From Actinoplanes sp. M2I2 (GTDB lineage: Bacteria > Actinomycetota > Actinomycetes > Mycobacteriales > Micromonosporaceae): a DNA stretch of 64,000 bases. Under the pieces are notes generated by a model that was not told the origin of the DNA, ran no database searches, and worked only from the letters and a program-made list of their open reading frames with translations. The DNA is taken from NCBI RefSeq assembly GCF_023544445.1, contig NZ_JALPVJ010000020.1, forward strand, positions 1-64,000, in the 5' to 3' direction. The translations under genes were made by a program, and so were the position numbers. Shown piece by piece: positions 1 through 9,195 of this stretch. The first letter of the stretch is position 1, and every line of letters starts with the position of its first letter.

Positions 1-108
1 GCCGCCATCGGAGCCATACGCACCGCAGGAATCACCAACATCGCAGCCGCCAACCGCCACTACGCCCGTGACAGCAACCGCCCGCTGGCCCTACTCGGCA
101 TCATCTAA
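1..108 (+). CDS. Transposase, C-terminal fragment (5' end outside window)
   Basis: Reading frame 1 is open from the first base to a TAA at 106-108 and encodes 35 residues ending in NRPLALLGII. The preceding residues (TNIAAANRHYARD) resemble the conserved C-terminus of ISAs1-type DDE transposases, which often end with an N-I-A...R..ARD.....L..LGI pattern. The catalytic residues would lie upstream, so activity cannot be judged. It would catalyse cut-and-paste or replicative movement of its own element. It runs toward the truncated LuxR-type gene and overlaps that gene's chimeric stop codon by a few bases. Confidence 0.6.
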   Translation, partial: AAIGAIRTAGITNIAAANRHYARDSNRPLALLGII

Positions 109-127
109 CGACTTTGCCGGGGCCCTG
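1..127 (+). mobile_element. Right end of an insertion sequence, probably ISAs1 family
   Basis: The first 127 bases look like the end of an insertion sequence. They hold the last 35 codons of a transposase (stop 106-108), then a short tail ending in GCCGGGGCCCTG at 127. Read inward from that end the element starts CAGGGCCCCGGC, and ISAs1-family inverted repeats commonly begin CAGGG. From 128 the sequence is coding sequence of the LuxR-type gene on the minus strand, so 127/128 is the junction. The left end and target duplication lie outside the window. The family assignment is from memory of family features and is moderate. Confidence 0.6.
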
Positions 128-2543
128 GGATCCGGGAGGACTCGAAGAGCCACCGTTCGGCGGCGGGATCCCGCAACGACTCTTCGAGCCGGGTCTCGGC
201 GTCCTCGCTGTCGAGCACCAGCGCGTCGACCCCGTGCTGGATGAGCTTCATGCGGGAGGACAACGTGGCGACCCGAGCCGTTCGCATGGCCGCCGCGTGC
301 GCGCGGGCCTCGGCTGTGCGCCCGGTGCGCAGCGCGGCTTCGACCAGGTCGAACATCACCCAGGTGCAGATCGGCACGTACGGCGCGAGGACACCGGCCG
401 GACTGATGGCCGTGGCGTGCTGGTAGGCGGCTTCGAAGTCGCCGTCCGCCGCGGCGGCGAGCGTGCGGGGATGGTGGGCTATGGCCGCCGCGCCGGCGAC
501 ACCCCGCGGCAAAGCCCAGTGGGTGATCTCGTCGGCCAGCTTGACGGCTTCGTCGGTCCGGCCCCGGCCCGCCGCGATGATGGCTTTGTCGTAGAGGAAA
601 TACCACGACAGGAACGGAAGTCCGCTGACGGTGCAGACCTTCAGGCCTTCCTGGGCCAGCTCTTCGGCCTCGTCCCAGCGACCGGTGAGGTAGTCGTCGA
701 GGCAGAGATGCATGAGCGCGGAGAGTTGCCGGCGCGGCGCGCCTCCGTCGCGTCCCTGACGGACCAGGCGCCAGGAATGCTCGCGGTTGTCGCCGAGCCG
801 GTCCGCGTAGGTCGAAGCGGTGCCGATCCGCATGACCCGGGTCAGGTCCTCCTCCTCGGCCAGGGTGGAGAGCAGCGCGTCCAGCTCGGGCCGGGCGGCC
901 GCGCCGGTGCGGACCGGGTCGGCGAAGGTTCTGCTCAGCACCGAGAGGATGTCGGTCGGCGCCGGTGTGAGCCGGGCCAGGGCCCGGTGGAACACGGCCC
1001 AGTGTTCGGCGTCGCCGGCGTACCAGGAGAGCATGAGCAGGGTGTGCAGCGCTTCGTCGAGTGCCGGGTCGTCGGCCCGCCAGTCGTGGTCGCCGATCTC
1101 GATCGCCCCGGCGAGCAGGCGGTGGGCCGTGTGCACGTGGCCGTCGCCATTGATCATGAGCAGCGCAGCCGCGTTGGCCGCGTGCAGCGAGCCGGCCGGG
1201 TTCAGGCTGGTCACCCGGGCGTCGGCCAGCAGGGTGGTCGCATCGGCGGTGCCTCCGGCCTCCGCGCCGATGTACGCCGCCTCGGCCAGCCGCCGGGTGC
1301 GGTTCTCCGCGGTGGCGCTCAGCTCGGCCGCGCGGACCAGGGCGGCGATGGCGGCGATGGCGTCTCCTCGTCGCAGCACCCGGTGGGAGGCGTCCTCGAG
1401 TTGCTCCGCCACCGACTCGTCGGGGCCGGCCGTGGCGGCGGCCAGGTGCCAGGCGCGGCGTTCGGGGTCGGTGGGCAGCGCGGCGGCGATGAGGAGGTGG
1501 GCGTTGCGCCGTTCCTCGTGGGTGGACACCGCGACGATCGCCGACTGGATGAGCGGGTGGCGGAAGGTGACGAGCCCGGTGACGTCGTCCACGCGCACCA
1601 GTTCGGCCCGCTCGGCCGGGGCCAGGTCGGCGAGGCCGGTCAGGCCGCGCAGGACGCGTACGTCGCCGCTGCCCTCGAAGGTGGCCAGCAGAAGCAGCAG
1701 CCGGGTGGCGTCGGGCAGGCCGGCGATCCGGTTGGCGAACACCGTCTGGAGATGGTCGCTCAGGGGCACCACGCCCGACTGCCCGGCCCGGGGCCTGGGG
1801 CTGCCGGCGAGCGTGGCCGGCAGCTCGACCAGGGCCAGGGGATTGCCCTGGGCGAGGTCGAGCACGCGTTGCCGGGCGCGGGGCGCCATGTCGGGAAAGC
1901 GCGCCTGCACCAGCCGGGCGGCGGCGTCCGGGGTCAGCGGCTGAACCGCCGCCTCGGTCAGACCCCGGCGGTCGAGGAAGCTTTCCGTCCCGGTGCGCGA
2001 GGCGGCGATGACGCCCACCGGTGACCCTTTCACCCGCCGGGCGACGAAGCCGAGCACCACGGCGCTGGGCCGGTCGGCCCACTGCACGTCGTCGACGATC
2101 AGCAGGACGGGCGCCTGGTGGGCGATGGTGGTCAGCAGCAACAGGGCGGCGTTGCCGACCAGCAGCGCGCCCGGGACGGGACCTTCCCCGAAGCCGAGGG
2201 CGACGGTCAGGGCGTCGCGCAGGGCCAGCGGCAGCCGCTCGATCTCGGGGTACAGGGGCAGGAACAGCTGATTCAGCAGCGAATAGCTGACGTCGGCCTC
2301 GAACTGCGAACCGGCCGCGCGCAGCACCCGCATCCCGTCGGCGTCGGCCAGCCCGGCCGCGGCCGTCAGCAACGCCGACTTGCCGATGCCGGGCTCGCCG
2401 CGGACCATCCGGACGTCACCGCTCTGCCGCACCACGCCCAGGAAACGGCCGATACTGGCCAGCTCCGCCTCGCGTCCGAACAGCGGGCCCGTCATCGGTA
2501 TCGGCTCTGGCAAGGGCTTTGGAGCCGGCTCGGGCTGTGGCAT
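105..2543 (-). pseudogene. LuxR-type large ATPase regulator, C-terminal HTH lost to IS insertion
   Basis: An 812-residue open frame encodes a large ATP-binding regulator of the LAL/LuxR group. A receiver-like AAA domain starts with FGRE (about residue 22), Walker A GEPGIGKS at 49-56, and a Walker B-like LLIVDD near 145. A long helical TPR-like region follows. Members of this family normally run on another 100 or more residues to a GerE helix-turn-helix. Here the conserved ERWLFESSRI stretch stops at base 128, and the last seven residues (PGPRQSR) plus the stop are read from the insertion sequence. The DNA-binding domain is therefore missing. GTG/ATG choice: ATG at 2543 has GGGGAG eight bases upstream; Met17 is an alternative. 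Residual ATPase activity is possible, direct DNA binding is not expected. Confidence 0.85.
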
Positions 2544-2571
2544 CGGGTGAGCTCCCCGTGGTCACCTGACA

Positions 2572-2608
2572 TGCAATATATTGCACAATGTAAACGAAAG
2601 ATTGTCAA
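2572..2608 (-). promoter_or_regulatory. Promoter with perfect 14-bp palindrome upstream of the LuxR-type gene
   Basis: On the minus strand a consensus -35 TTGACA (2608-2603) overlaps the stop codon of the upstream AraC gene. An AT-rich stretch follows, containing CAATAT as a -10 candidate with about 19 bp spacing. The perfect palindrome TGCAATATATTGCA (2572-2585) covers the -10/start region, about 29 bases before the ATG at 2543. In DNA this GC-rich the palindrome is a plausible operator, perhaps for the neighbouring regulator. Which protein binds is not known. Confidence 0.5.
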
Positions 2609-3513
2609 GATATTCCGGCGGCGCGACGAACGGCTGACGGCGTGACGCCGTAGTGGCCCTGGAAGGTCCGGGTGAAGTAGGCCTGGCTGGTGAAACACCA
2701 GCGCGCGGCGATCCGGGCGATGCTGAGGTGGCCGAGGAGCGGGTCGGTCAGGTCCCGGTACGCCGACTCCAGACGCCGCAGCCGGATGTACTCGGTGACC
2801 GTGTGCGGTTCGTGCTCGAACAGCCGGTGCAGGCTGCGGGGGGCCATCAGGTGGACGGCGGCGATCCCGTCGTGGGTCAGGCCGGGCTCCGACAGGTGCT
2901 CACGGGCGTACCGGAGAACTTGAAGACGCTGGAGGTCCGCCACCGCTTCGTCGCCGGCCGGTTCGCTCCGGTCGAGCGCGCCGGCGATGAGGTGACAGGC
3001 GGCCTCGCCCAGGCGTCCGGCGGAGGTGCCGATCGACGTCCGCTGTTTCAGGGCGGCGGCGGTGAAGTCGGCCAGGACGGCGCCCGGACCCGTACCGAAC
3101 GGGTGCGGATGCCGCATCGCCTGGCGAACGACGTTGTCCGGCAACGACAGCGCCTCGCGCGGGAAGGCCAGCACGATGCACGACCATCGTCCCTCCAGCC
3201 GCAGCTCGTAGGGGCGGCCGGCGTCGTAGAGCGCCATCAGGCCGGGCGCGATGCGCACCTGGTGACCGTTCTGGCTGACGGTCGCGGCCCCGTCGAGCTG
3301 CAGGCAGAGCTTGAGGCGAGCGGCTCGCTGCCCTCGCGCGGCCGGTGGCGTACGGCGCAGGGTCTGTGGCTTTCCGCTGACCCGGAAGGCGATCAGCGGG
3401 CCGAGGGTCGCGCCGGACACCGTGCCGATCGGCCCGTCCGCGGGATCGGCGACGCGGCCGGCGCCGGTCCGGACCCCGGACTGCCGCCACGCCTCAACAG
3501 CTGAAGAAGTCAC
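2605..3513 (-). CDS. AraC family transcriptional regulator
   Basis: This 302-residue protein has the usual two-part AraC design. An N-terminal sensing half (about 30-190) resembles the AraC-binding-like domain 2, and a C-terminal double helix-turn-helix (about 205-298) includes the conserved SLHRLFE and SIARIAARWCF..QAYFTRTF....GVTPSAVR signatures. It should bind DNA as a transcription factor. The start used is GTG at 3513, whose ribosome site is weak, so the true start could be slightly inside. It is divergent from the GMC oxidoreductase (105 bp apart) and ends 62 bp before the LuxR-type gene, so either is a candidate target. The ligand cannot be read from the sequence. Confidence 0.88.
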   Translation of the reverse strand: MTSSAVEAWRQSGVRTGAGRVADPADGPIGTVSGATLGPLIAFRVSGKPQTLRRTPPAARGQRAARLKLCLQLDGAATVSQNGHQVRIAPGLMALYDAGRPYELRLEGRWSCIVLAFPREALSLPDNVVRQAMRHPHPFGTGPGAVLADFTAAALKQRTSIGTSAGRLGEAACHLIAGALDRSEPAGDEAVADLQRLQVLRYAREHLSEPGLTHDGIAAVHLMAPRSLHRLFEHEPHTVTEYIRLRRLESAYRDLTDPLLGHLSIARIAARWCFTSQAYFTRTFQGHYGVTPSAVRRAAGIS

Positions 3514-3618
3514 GTCAGACTCGACGTGCCCGACCGGCGGAAGTTCAGTCGCCGCTGGTCAAAGCCCCAGGCGGAAAAGGTCAACCGGGTGCGGCCGGGC
3601 CGGGACACCGTGGGTCGC

Positions 3619-5139
3619 ATGCCAGATAGCTATGACTTCATCGTGGTCGGTGCGGGGTCGGCCGGCGCCGTCGTCGCCGCCCGACTGTCCGAGGACCCGC
3701 GCGTACGGGTGCTGTTGCTCGAATCCGGCCCGGCCGACACCCTCCCGGAGATCGCGGCCCCGCCGGCGTGGCCCGCTCTGTGGGGCAGCGCCGTCGACTA
3801 CTCCTATGTCACCGTCCCGCAGACCGGCACCGGAAACGCCGAGCACGCCTGGCCCCGCGGGCACACCCTCGGCGGCTCCAGCAGCATCAACGCCATGGTC
3901 TACCTCCGCGGCCACCCGGCCGACTTCGACGGCTGGGCCAAGCAGGGCGCCGACGGCTGGGACTACGCCTCCGTCCTGCCGTACTTCCGGCGGATGGAGA
4001 CGGTCGTGGGCGGTGATCCGGCCTTCCGCGGCGACAACGGCCCGATGCGGCCGGCGATCGCGGCCGACCCCAACCCGGTGTCCCAGGTCTTCGTGGACGC
4101 GGCCGTCGCGGCCGGATATCCGCGGACCGACGACTTCAACGGCGCGAGCCCCGAGGGCGTGGGCTGGCACGACCTGTCCATCACCGGAGGACTCCGGCAG
4201 AGCACCGCGGCCGCCTATCTGCACCCGGTGGCCGGCCGGCGGCCGAACCTCACGGTGCTGACCGGCGCCCGCGCGCACCAGCTGATCATCCAGCGGGGAC
4301 GCTGCGTCGGCGTGACCTTCGCGCGCGACGGCGAGCTCGTCTCCGCGTACGCGGACTACGAGGTCGTGGTCAGCGCCGGCGCGGTCGACTCGCCCCGGCT
4401 GCTGATGTATTCGGGGATCGGTGACGCCACGGATCTCGGCTGTCTGGACATCCCGGTGGCGCAGCACCTGCCGGGAGTCGGCCGGAACCTGCACGACCAT
4501 CCGCTGGCCAGCCTGGTCTTCGAGGCGGACCGGCCGATCCCGGCGGCCCTGACCAACCACGCCGAGACGTCGATGCTGTGGCGCAGCGATCCCGGCCTGC
4601 CGGGCCCGGACCTGCAACTGATGTTCATCCACGTGCCGTTCCACCGGCCTGCGCTGCAGGCCCCGCCGAACAGCTTCACCTTCGGCGTCGCGGCAGTGCC
4701 CGACTCCCGGGGAACGGTACGCCTGGCCTCGGCCGATCCGACGGTCCCGCCGCTGATCGACCCGAACTACCTCGCGGAGGAGAGCGACGCCAAGCGCCTG
4801 ATCCACGGCCTGGAGATGGCGCGGCCGATCGCCGCCGCCGCGCCGTTCGACGGCTGGCGCGGCCGCGAGGTCCTGCCCGGCGCGAACGTCCGGCAGTACG
4901 CCGGGCTCCGCGAATACCTGCGCTGGGGCACCGGCACCTACTACCACCCGGTCGGCACCTGCGCGATGGGCAGTGAGGCCGACGCGGTGGTCGGCCCCGA
5001 CCTGCGAGTGCACGGCGTAGACGGGCTCCGCGTGGCCGACGCGTCGGTCATGCCCCGCATCGTCAGCGTCAACACCAACCCCGCAACGATCATGATCGGT
5101 GAGAAGGCGGCCGACCTGATCCGATCCGCGCACTCCTGA
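3619..5139 (+). CDS. GMC family FAD-dependent oxidoreductase (choline dehydrogenase-like)
   Basis: A 506-residue flavoprotein that oxidises an alcohol group, with electrons passing to FAD. The N-terminus carries the dinucleotide-binding GAGSAG motif (about residues 11-16), followed by the GMC signature region around GHTLGGSSSINAM. The C-terminus has the catalytic HPVGTCAMG segment and the FAD-contacting VNTNPATIMIGEKAAD. Length fits the family. The frame stays open upstream to 3526, but the ATG at 3619 (MPDSYDF) places the FAD motif at the correct distance from the start. It is divergent from the AraC regulator, which is a likely controller. The substrate is unknown; choline dehydrogenase, glucose/methanol or other alcohol oxidation are all possible. 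Confidence 0.88.
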   Translation: MPDSYDFIVVGAGSAGAVVAARLSEDPRVRVLLLESGPADTLPEIAAPPAWPALWGSAVDYSYVTVPQTGTGNAEHAWPRGHTLGGSSSINAMVYLRGHPADFDGWAKQGADGWDYASVLPYFRRMETVVGGDPAFRGDNGPMRPAIAADPNPVSQVFVDAAVAAGYPRTDDFNGASPEGVGWHDLSITGGLRQSTAAAYLHPVAGRRPNLTVLTGARAHQLIIQRGRCVGVTFARDGELVSAYADYEVVVSAGAVDSPRLLMYSGIGDATDLGCLDIPVAQHLPGVGRNLHDHPLASLVFEADRPIPAALTNHAETSMLWRSDPGLPGPDLQLMFIHVPFHRPALQAPPNSFTFGVAAVPDSRGTVRLASADPTVPPLIDPNYLAEESDAKRLIHGLEMARPIAAAAPFDGWRGREVLPGANVRQYAGLREYLRWGTGTYYHPVGTCAMGSEADAVVGPDLRVHGVDGLRVADASVMPRIVSVNTNPATIMIGEKAADLIRSAHS

Positions 5140-5188
5140 CCGCCGCCGGCCGCCGCCCGTACTCCGGGCCGGGCGATCGGGCGTGATG

Positions 5189-5214
5189 CCGGCCTCCCCG
5201 CGACGGGAGGCCGG
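5189..5214 (+). terminator. Perfect 10-bp hairpin between GMC and MerR genes
   Basis: CCGGCCTCCC (5189-5198) and GGGAGGCCGG (5205-5214) form a perfect stem with a 6-base loop, 50 bp after the GMC stop and 19 bp before the MerR ATG. There is no U-tract, which is common for actinomycete terminators. Because it sits directly in front of the MerR gene it could also be an operator or attenuator for that gene. Confidence 0.5.
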
Positions 5215-5232
5215 AGGACGGACACTGACACG

Positions 5233-6048
5233 ATGCGAGACGGCTTGACCATCGGCGAGTTCGCCACGCTCAGCCATCTGAGCGTGCGGACCCTGCGCCG
5301 CTATCACGAGGCCGGGCTGCTGGAGCCGGCGACGGTGGACCCGTTCACGAACTACCGGTACTACGAGCCCGGCCAGATCGGGACGGCGCAGGTCATCCAC
5401 CGGCTGCGGCAGCTCGACATGCCCCTGGCCGAGGTCAGGTCGATCCTCGCCACCGATGACCCGGAGAAGCGGGCCGCCTTCATCACCGGTCACCTGCACC
5501 GGCTGGAGGCCGAGCTGGACCGCACCCGGGCCGCGGTCGTGTCGCTGCGTCAGCTGCTGCGCCCGGACGCGGCCGAGCTCGAGGTCGAGCTGCGGTCGGT
5601 GCCCGCCCGGTCGGTCGCGGCCATCAGCGCGCCGGTCGTCCGGGCCGAGGACGCGCTCAGCTGGTTCGACACAGCGATGGACGAGCTGGACGCCGCCTTC
5701 CCCGCCGCCGAGCGGACCGGAGCGCCCGGCGGGCTCTACACCAACGAGCTGTTCACCGAAGGCGTCGGCGCCATGACCGTCTTCCGGCCGGTGCTCCGGC
5801 CGGGCGCCGCCGGCCGGATCGAGGTCCTCCACCTGCCGGCGGCCGATCTCGCCGTGACCGTTCACGCCGGCCCGCACGACGACATCGACATCACCTACGG
5901 GCGCCTGGGCGCGTGGGTGGTCTCGCACGCGCTCGGCATCGACGGTCCGGTCAACGAGACGTACCTGGTCGGTCCCCGGGACGGCGCGGAAGCCGGGCGA
6001 TGGCGTACCGAGATCGGCTGGCCGGTGTTCCGGGTGACCCCGGCCTGA
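5233..6048 (+). CDS. MerR family regulator with GyrI-like effector domain
   Basis: This 271-residue protein has an N-terminal MerR winged helix (about 6-75: IGEFATLSHLSVRTLRRYHE then the FTNYRYY wing), a dimerising coiled coil (about 80-112), and a C-terminal GyrI-like/BmrR-type ligand domain (about 117-270). Such proteins twist an over-long promoter spacer when a drug-like or small hydrophobic ligand binds. The ATG at 5233 follows GGAGGACGG at a workable distance. No transporter sits beside it. The nearest obvious MerR-type promoter in the window is at 9159, three genes away. Whether this protein acts there is unknown. Confidence 0.85.
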   Translation: MRDGLTIGEFATLSHLSVRTLRRYHEAGLLEPATVDPFTNYRYYEPGQIGTAQVIHRLRQLDMPLAEVRSILATDDPEKRAAFITGHLHRLEAELDRTRAAVVSLRQLLRPDAAELEVELRSVPARSVAAISAPVVRAEDALSWFDTAMDELDAAFPAAERTGAPGGLYTNELFTEGVGAMTVFRPVLRPGAAGRIEVLHLPAADLAVTVHAGPHDDIDITYGRLGAWVVSHALGIDGPVNETYLVGPRDGAEAGRWRTEIGWPVFRVTPA

Positions 6049-6116
6049 CCGCCGCGACCCGTCCTCCCGGCCGGGCGAACCGGGGTGGGCTCGGCGGTGC
6101 CGCCTACGCTCGACGC

Positions 6117-8300
6117 ATGATCGGACGCCGTCGAGAGCTGGCCGTCCTGCAACGGTGGCTGGACCAGGCGGTCGTCGACGCGGGCGCCTGCCTGACTGTC
6201 GTGGGTCCGGCCGGATCCGGTAAGACGGTGCTGGCCGGCGTCGCGGCGGAGCTGGCCCGGGAACGCGGGCTGCCGGTGGCCCGGGGCACCGCGGCGGACG
6301 CGACGGGCCCCCGGCTGGTGATCGTGGAAGAACCGCCAACCGCCGGGACGGTGGATGTCGATCGGCTGGTCCTCGGTGGCGCGGCCGTGCTGATCACGGC
6401 GACTCAGGCCCGGGAATCCGGCCGCCACCTTTATCTCACCCCGCTGACCGAGACGGAACTGGCGGCCCTGCTGCCCGGACGGCCGGCCGAAACCGTGCAC
6501 GCGGTGTGGTTGCTCACCGCCGGCTGGCCCGGTCCGGCTCTCGATCTCGCGGCCGCCGTGCCGCCCGGCTCCGGCGCGGACGCCGTGGTGGAACTCGCCC
6601 TCGCCTCGCCCTCCCGGGGCGAGTTCCTCACCCTCGACATGGCCCTGATCCGGCTGCTGGAGGAGGTCGCGTCCCGGCCGCTCCCGCCGGCCACCCGCGC
6701 CCGCGTCCTGGTGCGGCTGGCCGGTGAGCTGCTGGGCGACCCGTCGGCCGCGAGCAGGCGGCGGGAACTGGTCGACGAGGCGGTCCGCCTGGCCCGGACC
6801 ACCGAGGACCCCGGCACTGTGGCCGAGGTGCTCGACGGGCGCCTGCACGCGTTGTGGGATCCGGCGGCGGCCGATGAACGGCTGTCCACCGCGTCCCAGA
6901 TCGTCGACCTGGCCCGCCGGGCCGGGGCCGCGGGACTCGAGCGGCGCGGGCTGTTCTGGCGGTTCGTCGCGCTGGCCGAGCTCGGCGACCTGGACGCGGC
7001 GGAAGCCGCCCTTGTGGCCTACGCACGGGCGGGGGAGCGCGACGGCGATCCGCAAGCGGCGGTCGTCACCCTGTCCCGGCAGGCCGTCCTGGCGCTGGTC
7101 CGGGGCCGCCTGGAACTCGCCGAGACGCTGGCCGCCGAGGTGGCCGAGTTCGGGCGACGGGTCGGGCTGGCCGACACCGAACGGCTGACCGCGTCGCTCC
7201 TCGGCCGGCTGGCCCTGCTGCGCGGTGACGCGGCACCTCAGGTCGAGCCGTTGCGGGCGCTCGCCCGGCGGCTGCCCGGACACTTTTTCGAGGTGACCGC
7301 GGCCCGGGCCCTGGCCGAGTCGGGTCAGGTCGCGCCGGCGTTGCTCGAGGTGAACCGGCTGTTGCCGGCGGTGCTGGCCGGGGCCGGTCCGCGCTGGATC
7401 GGCGCCGTGGCCGATCTGGCCCTGGTGGCGTCGCTCGGTGCGTCTCCGGCGGCCGCTCAGGCTCTCTACGACGCTCTGCTGCCCTACGCCGGCCGGCTGG
7501 TCGTCTGGGGCGGGGCGAACACGATCACCGGTCCGGTCGACGACTATCTCGGCCGGCTCGCCTCCCGGCTGGGCCGCACCGACGTGGCCGGCGCCCATTT
7601 CGATCGGGCGGTGGCCCAGGAGGAGCGGCTCGGTGCTCTGCCGTGGCTGGCGGCCACCCTCGCGGCCCGGGGCGACCAGGGCCGGGCCACGGCGATCGCC
7701 GAGGAGCTCGGCCTTCCGGCGGCCGGGGGACGGCCCGGTCCGGACGGCGGCCGGGGCGCCGAGGTGTGGCGACTCCGGCGCGACGGCGACGACTGGCTGA
7801 TCGACGCGGGCCCCGAGCAGGCCCGACTGCGCGATGTGCGAGGGCTGCGGCATCTGCGCACCCTGCTGGCCCATCCCGGCCGGGAGATCGCCGCCCTGGA
7901 TCTCGTGGCGGGCGGCGCCGGGCTGGTGACCTCCCCGCCGGACCCCCTGCTCGACGCCACGGCCCGCGCCGCGTACCGCAAACGGCTCGCGGACCTGGCC
8001 GGGCAGCTGGATGCCGCCGACCGCGCCGGGGACGTCGGGCGGGCCACGAAGCTCGCCACCGAGCGGCAGGCGCTGGTGAGTGAGCTGCGGCGGGCCGCCG
8101 GGCTCGGCGGCCGGGACCGCCGGCACAACGCCGAGGCGGAACGCGCGCGGGTCAACGCGACGCGGGCCATCCGGGCGGTGCTCACCCGGCTCGAGTCGCT
8201 CACCCCCGTCGCCGCGGCCCACCTGCGCGCCTCGGTGCGCACCGGCAGCTCGTTCCGGTACGAGCCGGCCGACGGCGGACCGGCGCGCTGGCAGGTGTGA
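6117..8300 (+). CDS. AAA ATPase/TPR signalling protein without recognisable HTH
   Basis: A 727-residue protein beginning MIGRRREL, the typical entry into an AAA_16 ATPase, with Walker A GPAGSGKT at about residues 29-36. The middle (about 170-540) is alanine- and leucine-rich helical repeat, consistent with TPRs. The last 190 residues start with a WLIDAGPEQARLRDVRGLRHL segment, a domain often found at the end of actinobacterial ATPase/cyclase-like regulators. There is no LuxR HTH. The frame is open from 5913, but the ATG at 6117 starts exactly at the domain. A TACGCT -10-like box at 6105-6110 lies 6 bases upstream, so a leaderless transcript is possible. Its stop overlaps a GTG of the hydrolase downstream. 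Confidence 0.75.
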   Translation: MIGRRRELAVLQRWLDQAVVDAGACLTVVGPAGSGKTVLAGVAAELARERGLPVARGTAADATGPRLVIVEEPPTAGTVDVDRLVLGGAAVLITATQARESGRHLYLTPLTETELAALLPGRPAETVHAVWLLTAGWPGPALDLAAAVPPGSGADAVVELALASPSRGEFLTLDMALIRLLEEVASRPLPPATRARVLVRLAGELLGDPSAASRRRELVDEAVRLARTTEDPGTVAEVLDGRLHALWDPAAADERLSTASQIVDLARRAGAAGLERRGLFWRFVALAELGDLDAAEAALVAYARAGERDGDPQAAVVTLSRQAVLALVRGRLELAETLAAEVAEFGRRVGLADTERLTASLLGRLALLRGDAAPQVEPLRALARRLPGHFFEVTAARALAESGQVAPALLEVNRLLPAVLAGAGPRWIGAVADLALVASLGASPAAAQALYDALLPYAGRLVVWGGANTITGPVDDYLGRLASRLGRTDVAGAHFDRAVAQEERLGALPWLAATLAARGDQGRATAIAEELGLPAAGGRPGPDGGRGAEVWRLRRDGDDWLIDAGPEQARLRDVRGLRHLRTLLAHPGREIAALDLVAGGAGLVTSPPDPLLDATARAAYRKRLADLAGQLDAADRAGDVGRATKLATERQALVSELRRAAGLGGRDRRHNAEAERARVNATRAIRAVLTRLESLTPVAAAHLRASVRTGSSFRYEPADGGPARWQV

Positions 8301-9079
8301 TCGAGGCCACGAACGACTTGTTCCAGGCCCGGTTACGCCTGTGGGGTATGTCGTCTCCCCTCGTTCTTCTTCATGGACTCACCTTCGACCGGCGGCACTG
8401 GGAGCCGCTGCGCCGGGAGCTGGCGGTCGTGGACCCCGACCGTACGGTCCTCGCGCTGGACCTGCCGGGCCACGGCGACGCCCCGGTGCGGGCCTCGTAC
8501 GGTCTGGAAGAGATCGTCGAGGTCCTGCACAGCCAGATCACGGCGGCTGCCCTGCCCGAGCCGCCCACTGTGGTGGGCCACTCCGTGGGCGCGGTGATCG
8601 CCACTGTCTACGCCGCCCGCTACCCGGCCCACGAGGTCGTCAACCTGGACCAGATCCTGCTGCCCGGCCCCTTCGGCGGCATCGTCCGTGCGGCCGAGCC
8701 GGAGCTTCGCGGTCCGGGCTGGCGGGCGGTGTGGGACCGCATGCTGGCCGGCATGGGCATCGATGCGCTGCAGGGTGAGGCGCGGCAGATCGCCGAGACC
8801 GCCACCGATCCCCGGCCCGACCTCCTGCTGGGCTACTGGGCCGAGATCCTGCGCGGCACCGACCAGCAGATCCGGGCCGACCGCGAGGCGGAACTGCGCG
8901 GGATCGGCGAACGGGGCATCGGCTATCGCTGGGTCACCGCCGCGCAACCGCCGGCCCCCTATGTCGACTGGATGACGGCGACGCTGCCGACGACCGTCAT
9001 CACGGTGCTGCCCGGCAGCCATCTGCCGCACCTGGAGCATCCGGCTGAGCTGGCGCGGCTGCTGACCGACAAGAACTGA
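8297..9079 (+). CDS. Alpha/beta hydrolase
   Basis: An alpha/beta-hydrolase-fold enzyme of about 243-260 residues. LVLLHGLTFDRRHW gives the oxyanion-hole HG motif, GHSVG carries the nucleophilic serine, and GSHLPHLEHP near the end supplies the catalytic histidine. No signal peptide, so cytoplasmic. The longest start is GTG at 8297, overlapping the TGA of the ATPase gene (GTGA), which would couple the two. ATG at 8348 (MSSPLVLLHG) fits the fold boundary better. Both are possible and I cannot decide between them. The substrate is unknown. Confidence 0.85.
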   Translation: MIEATNDLFQARLRLWGMSSPLVLLHGLTFDRRHWEPLRRELAVVDPDRTVLALDLPGHGDAPVRASYGLEEIVEVLHSQITAAALPEPPTVVGHSVGAVIATVYAARYPAHEVVNLDQILLPGPFGGIVRAAEPELRGPGWRAVWDRMLAGMGIDALQGEARQIAETATDPRPDLLLGYWAEILRGTDQQIRADREAELRGIGERGIGYRWVTAAQPPAPYVDWMTATLPTTVITVLPGSHLPHLEHPAELARLLTDKN

Positions 9080-9090
9080 GGCGGTCAGGT

Positions 9091-9112
9091 CCGCCGGCCT
9101 GCTCGCCGGCGG
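9091..9112 (+). terminator. Hairpin after the alpha/beta hydrolase
   Basis: CCGCCGGC (9091-9098) pairs perfectly with GCCGGCGG (9105-9112) around a 6-base loop, 11 bp after the hydrolase stop. No U-tract follows. It probably ends the ATPase-hydrolase transcript. Confidence 0.55.
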
Positions 9113-9158
9113 GGAGGGCGCTCAGGTTCGGCCACGCCCGCCCATCGTCTCGGTCGCC

Positions 9159-9195
9159 TTGACCCTCTCCCTGGGGGAGACCGCACCGTTGAGGT
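9159..9195 (+). promoter_or_regulatory. MerR-type promoter with dyad, probably leaderless
   Basis: TTGACC (9159-9164) is followed by a perfect 6-bp dyad TCTCCC-TGG-GGGAGA (9166-9180), the layout MerR proteins bind between an over-spaced -35 and -10. With the usual 19-bp spacer the -10 falls on 9184-9189 (CACCGT). Transcription would then begin about seven bases later, at the A of the ATG at 9196. The gene has only GAGG touching the start codon, which also suits a leaderless transcript. Confidence 0.55.

Noticed and set aside
91..2082. Long arginine/proline-rich open frames on both strands across the LuxR-type gene and elsewhere
   Set aside because: They are GC-rich third-position shadows of real genes, with skewed composition and no domain motifs.
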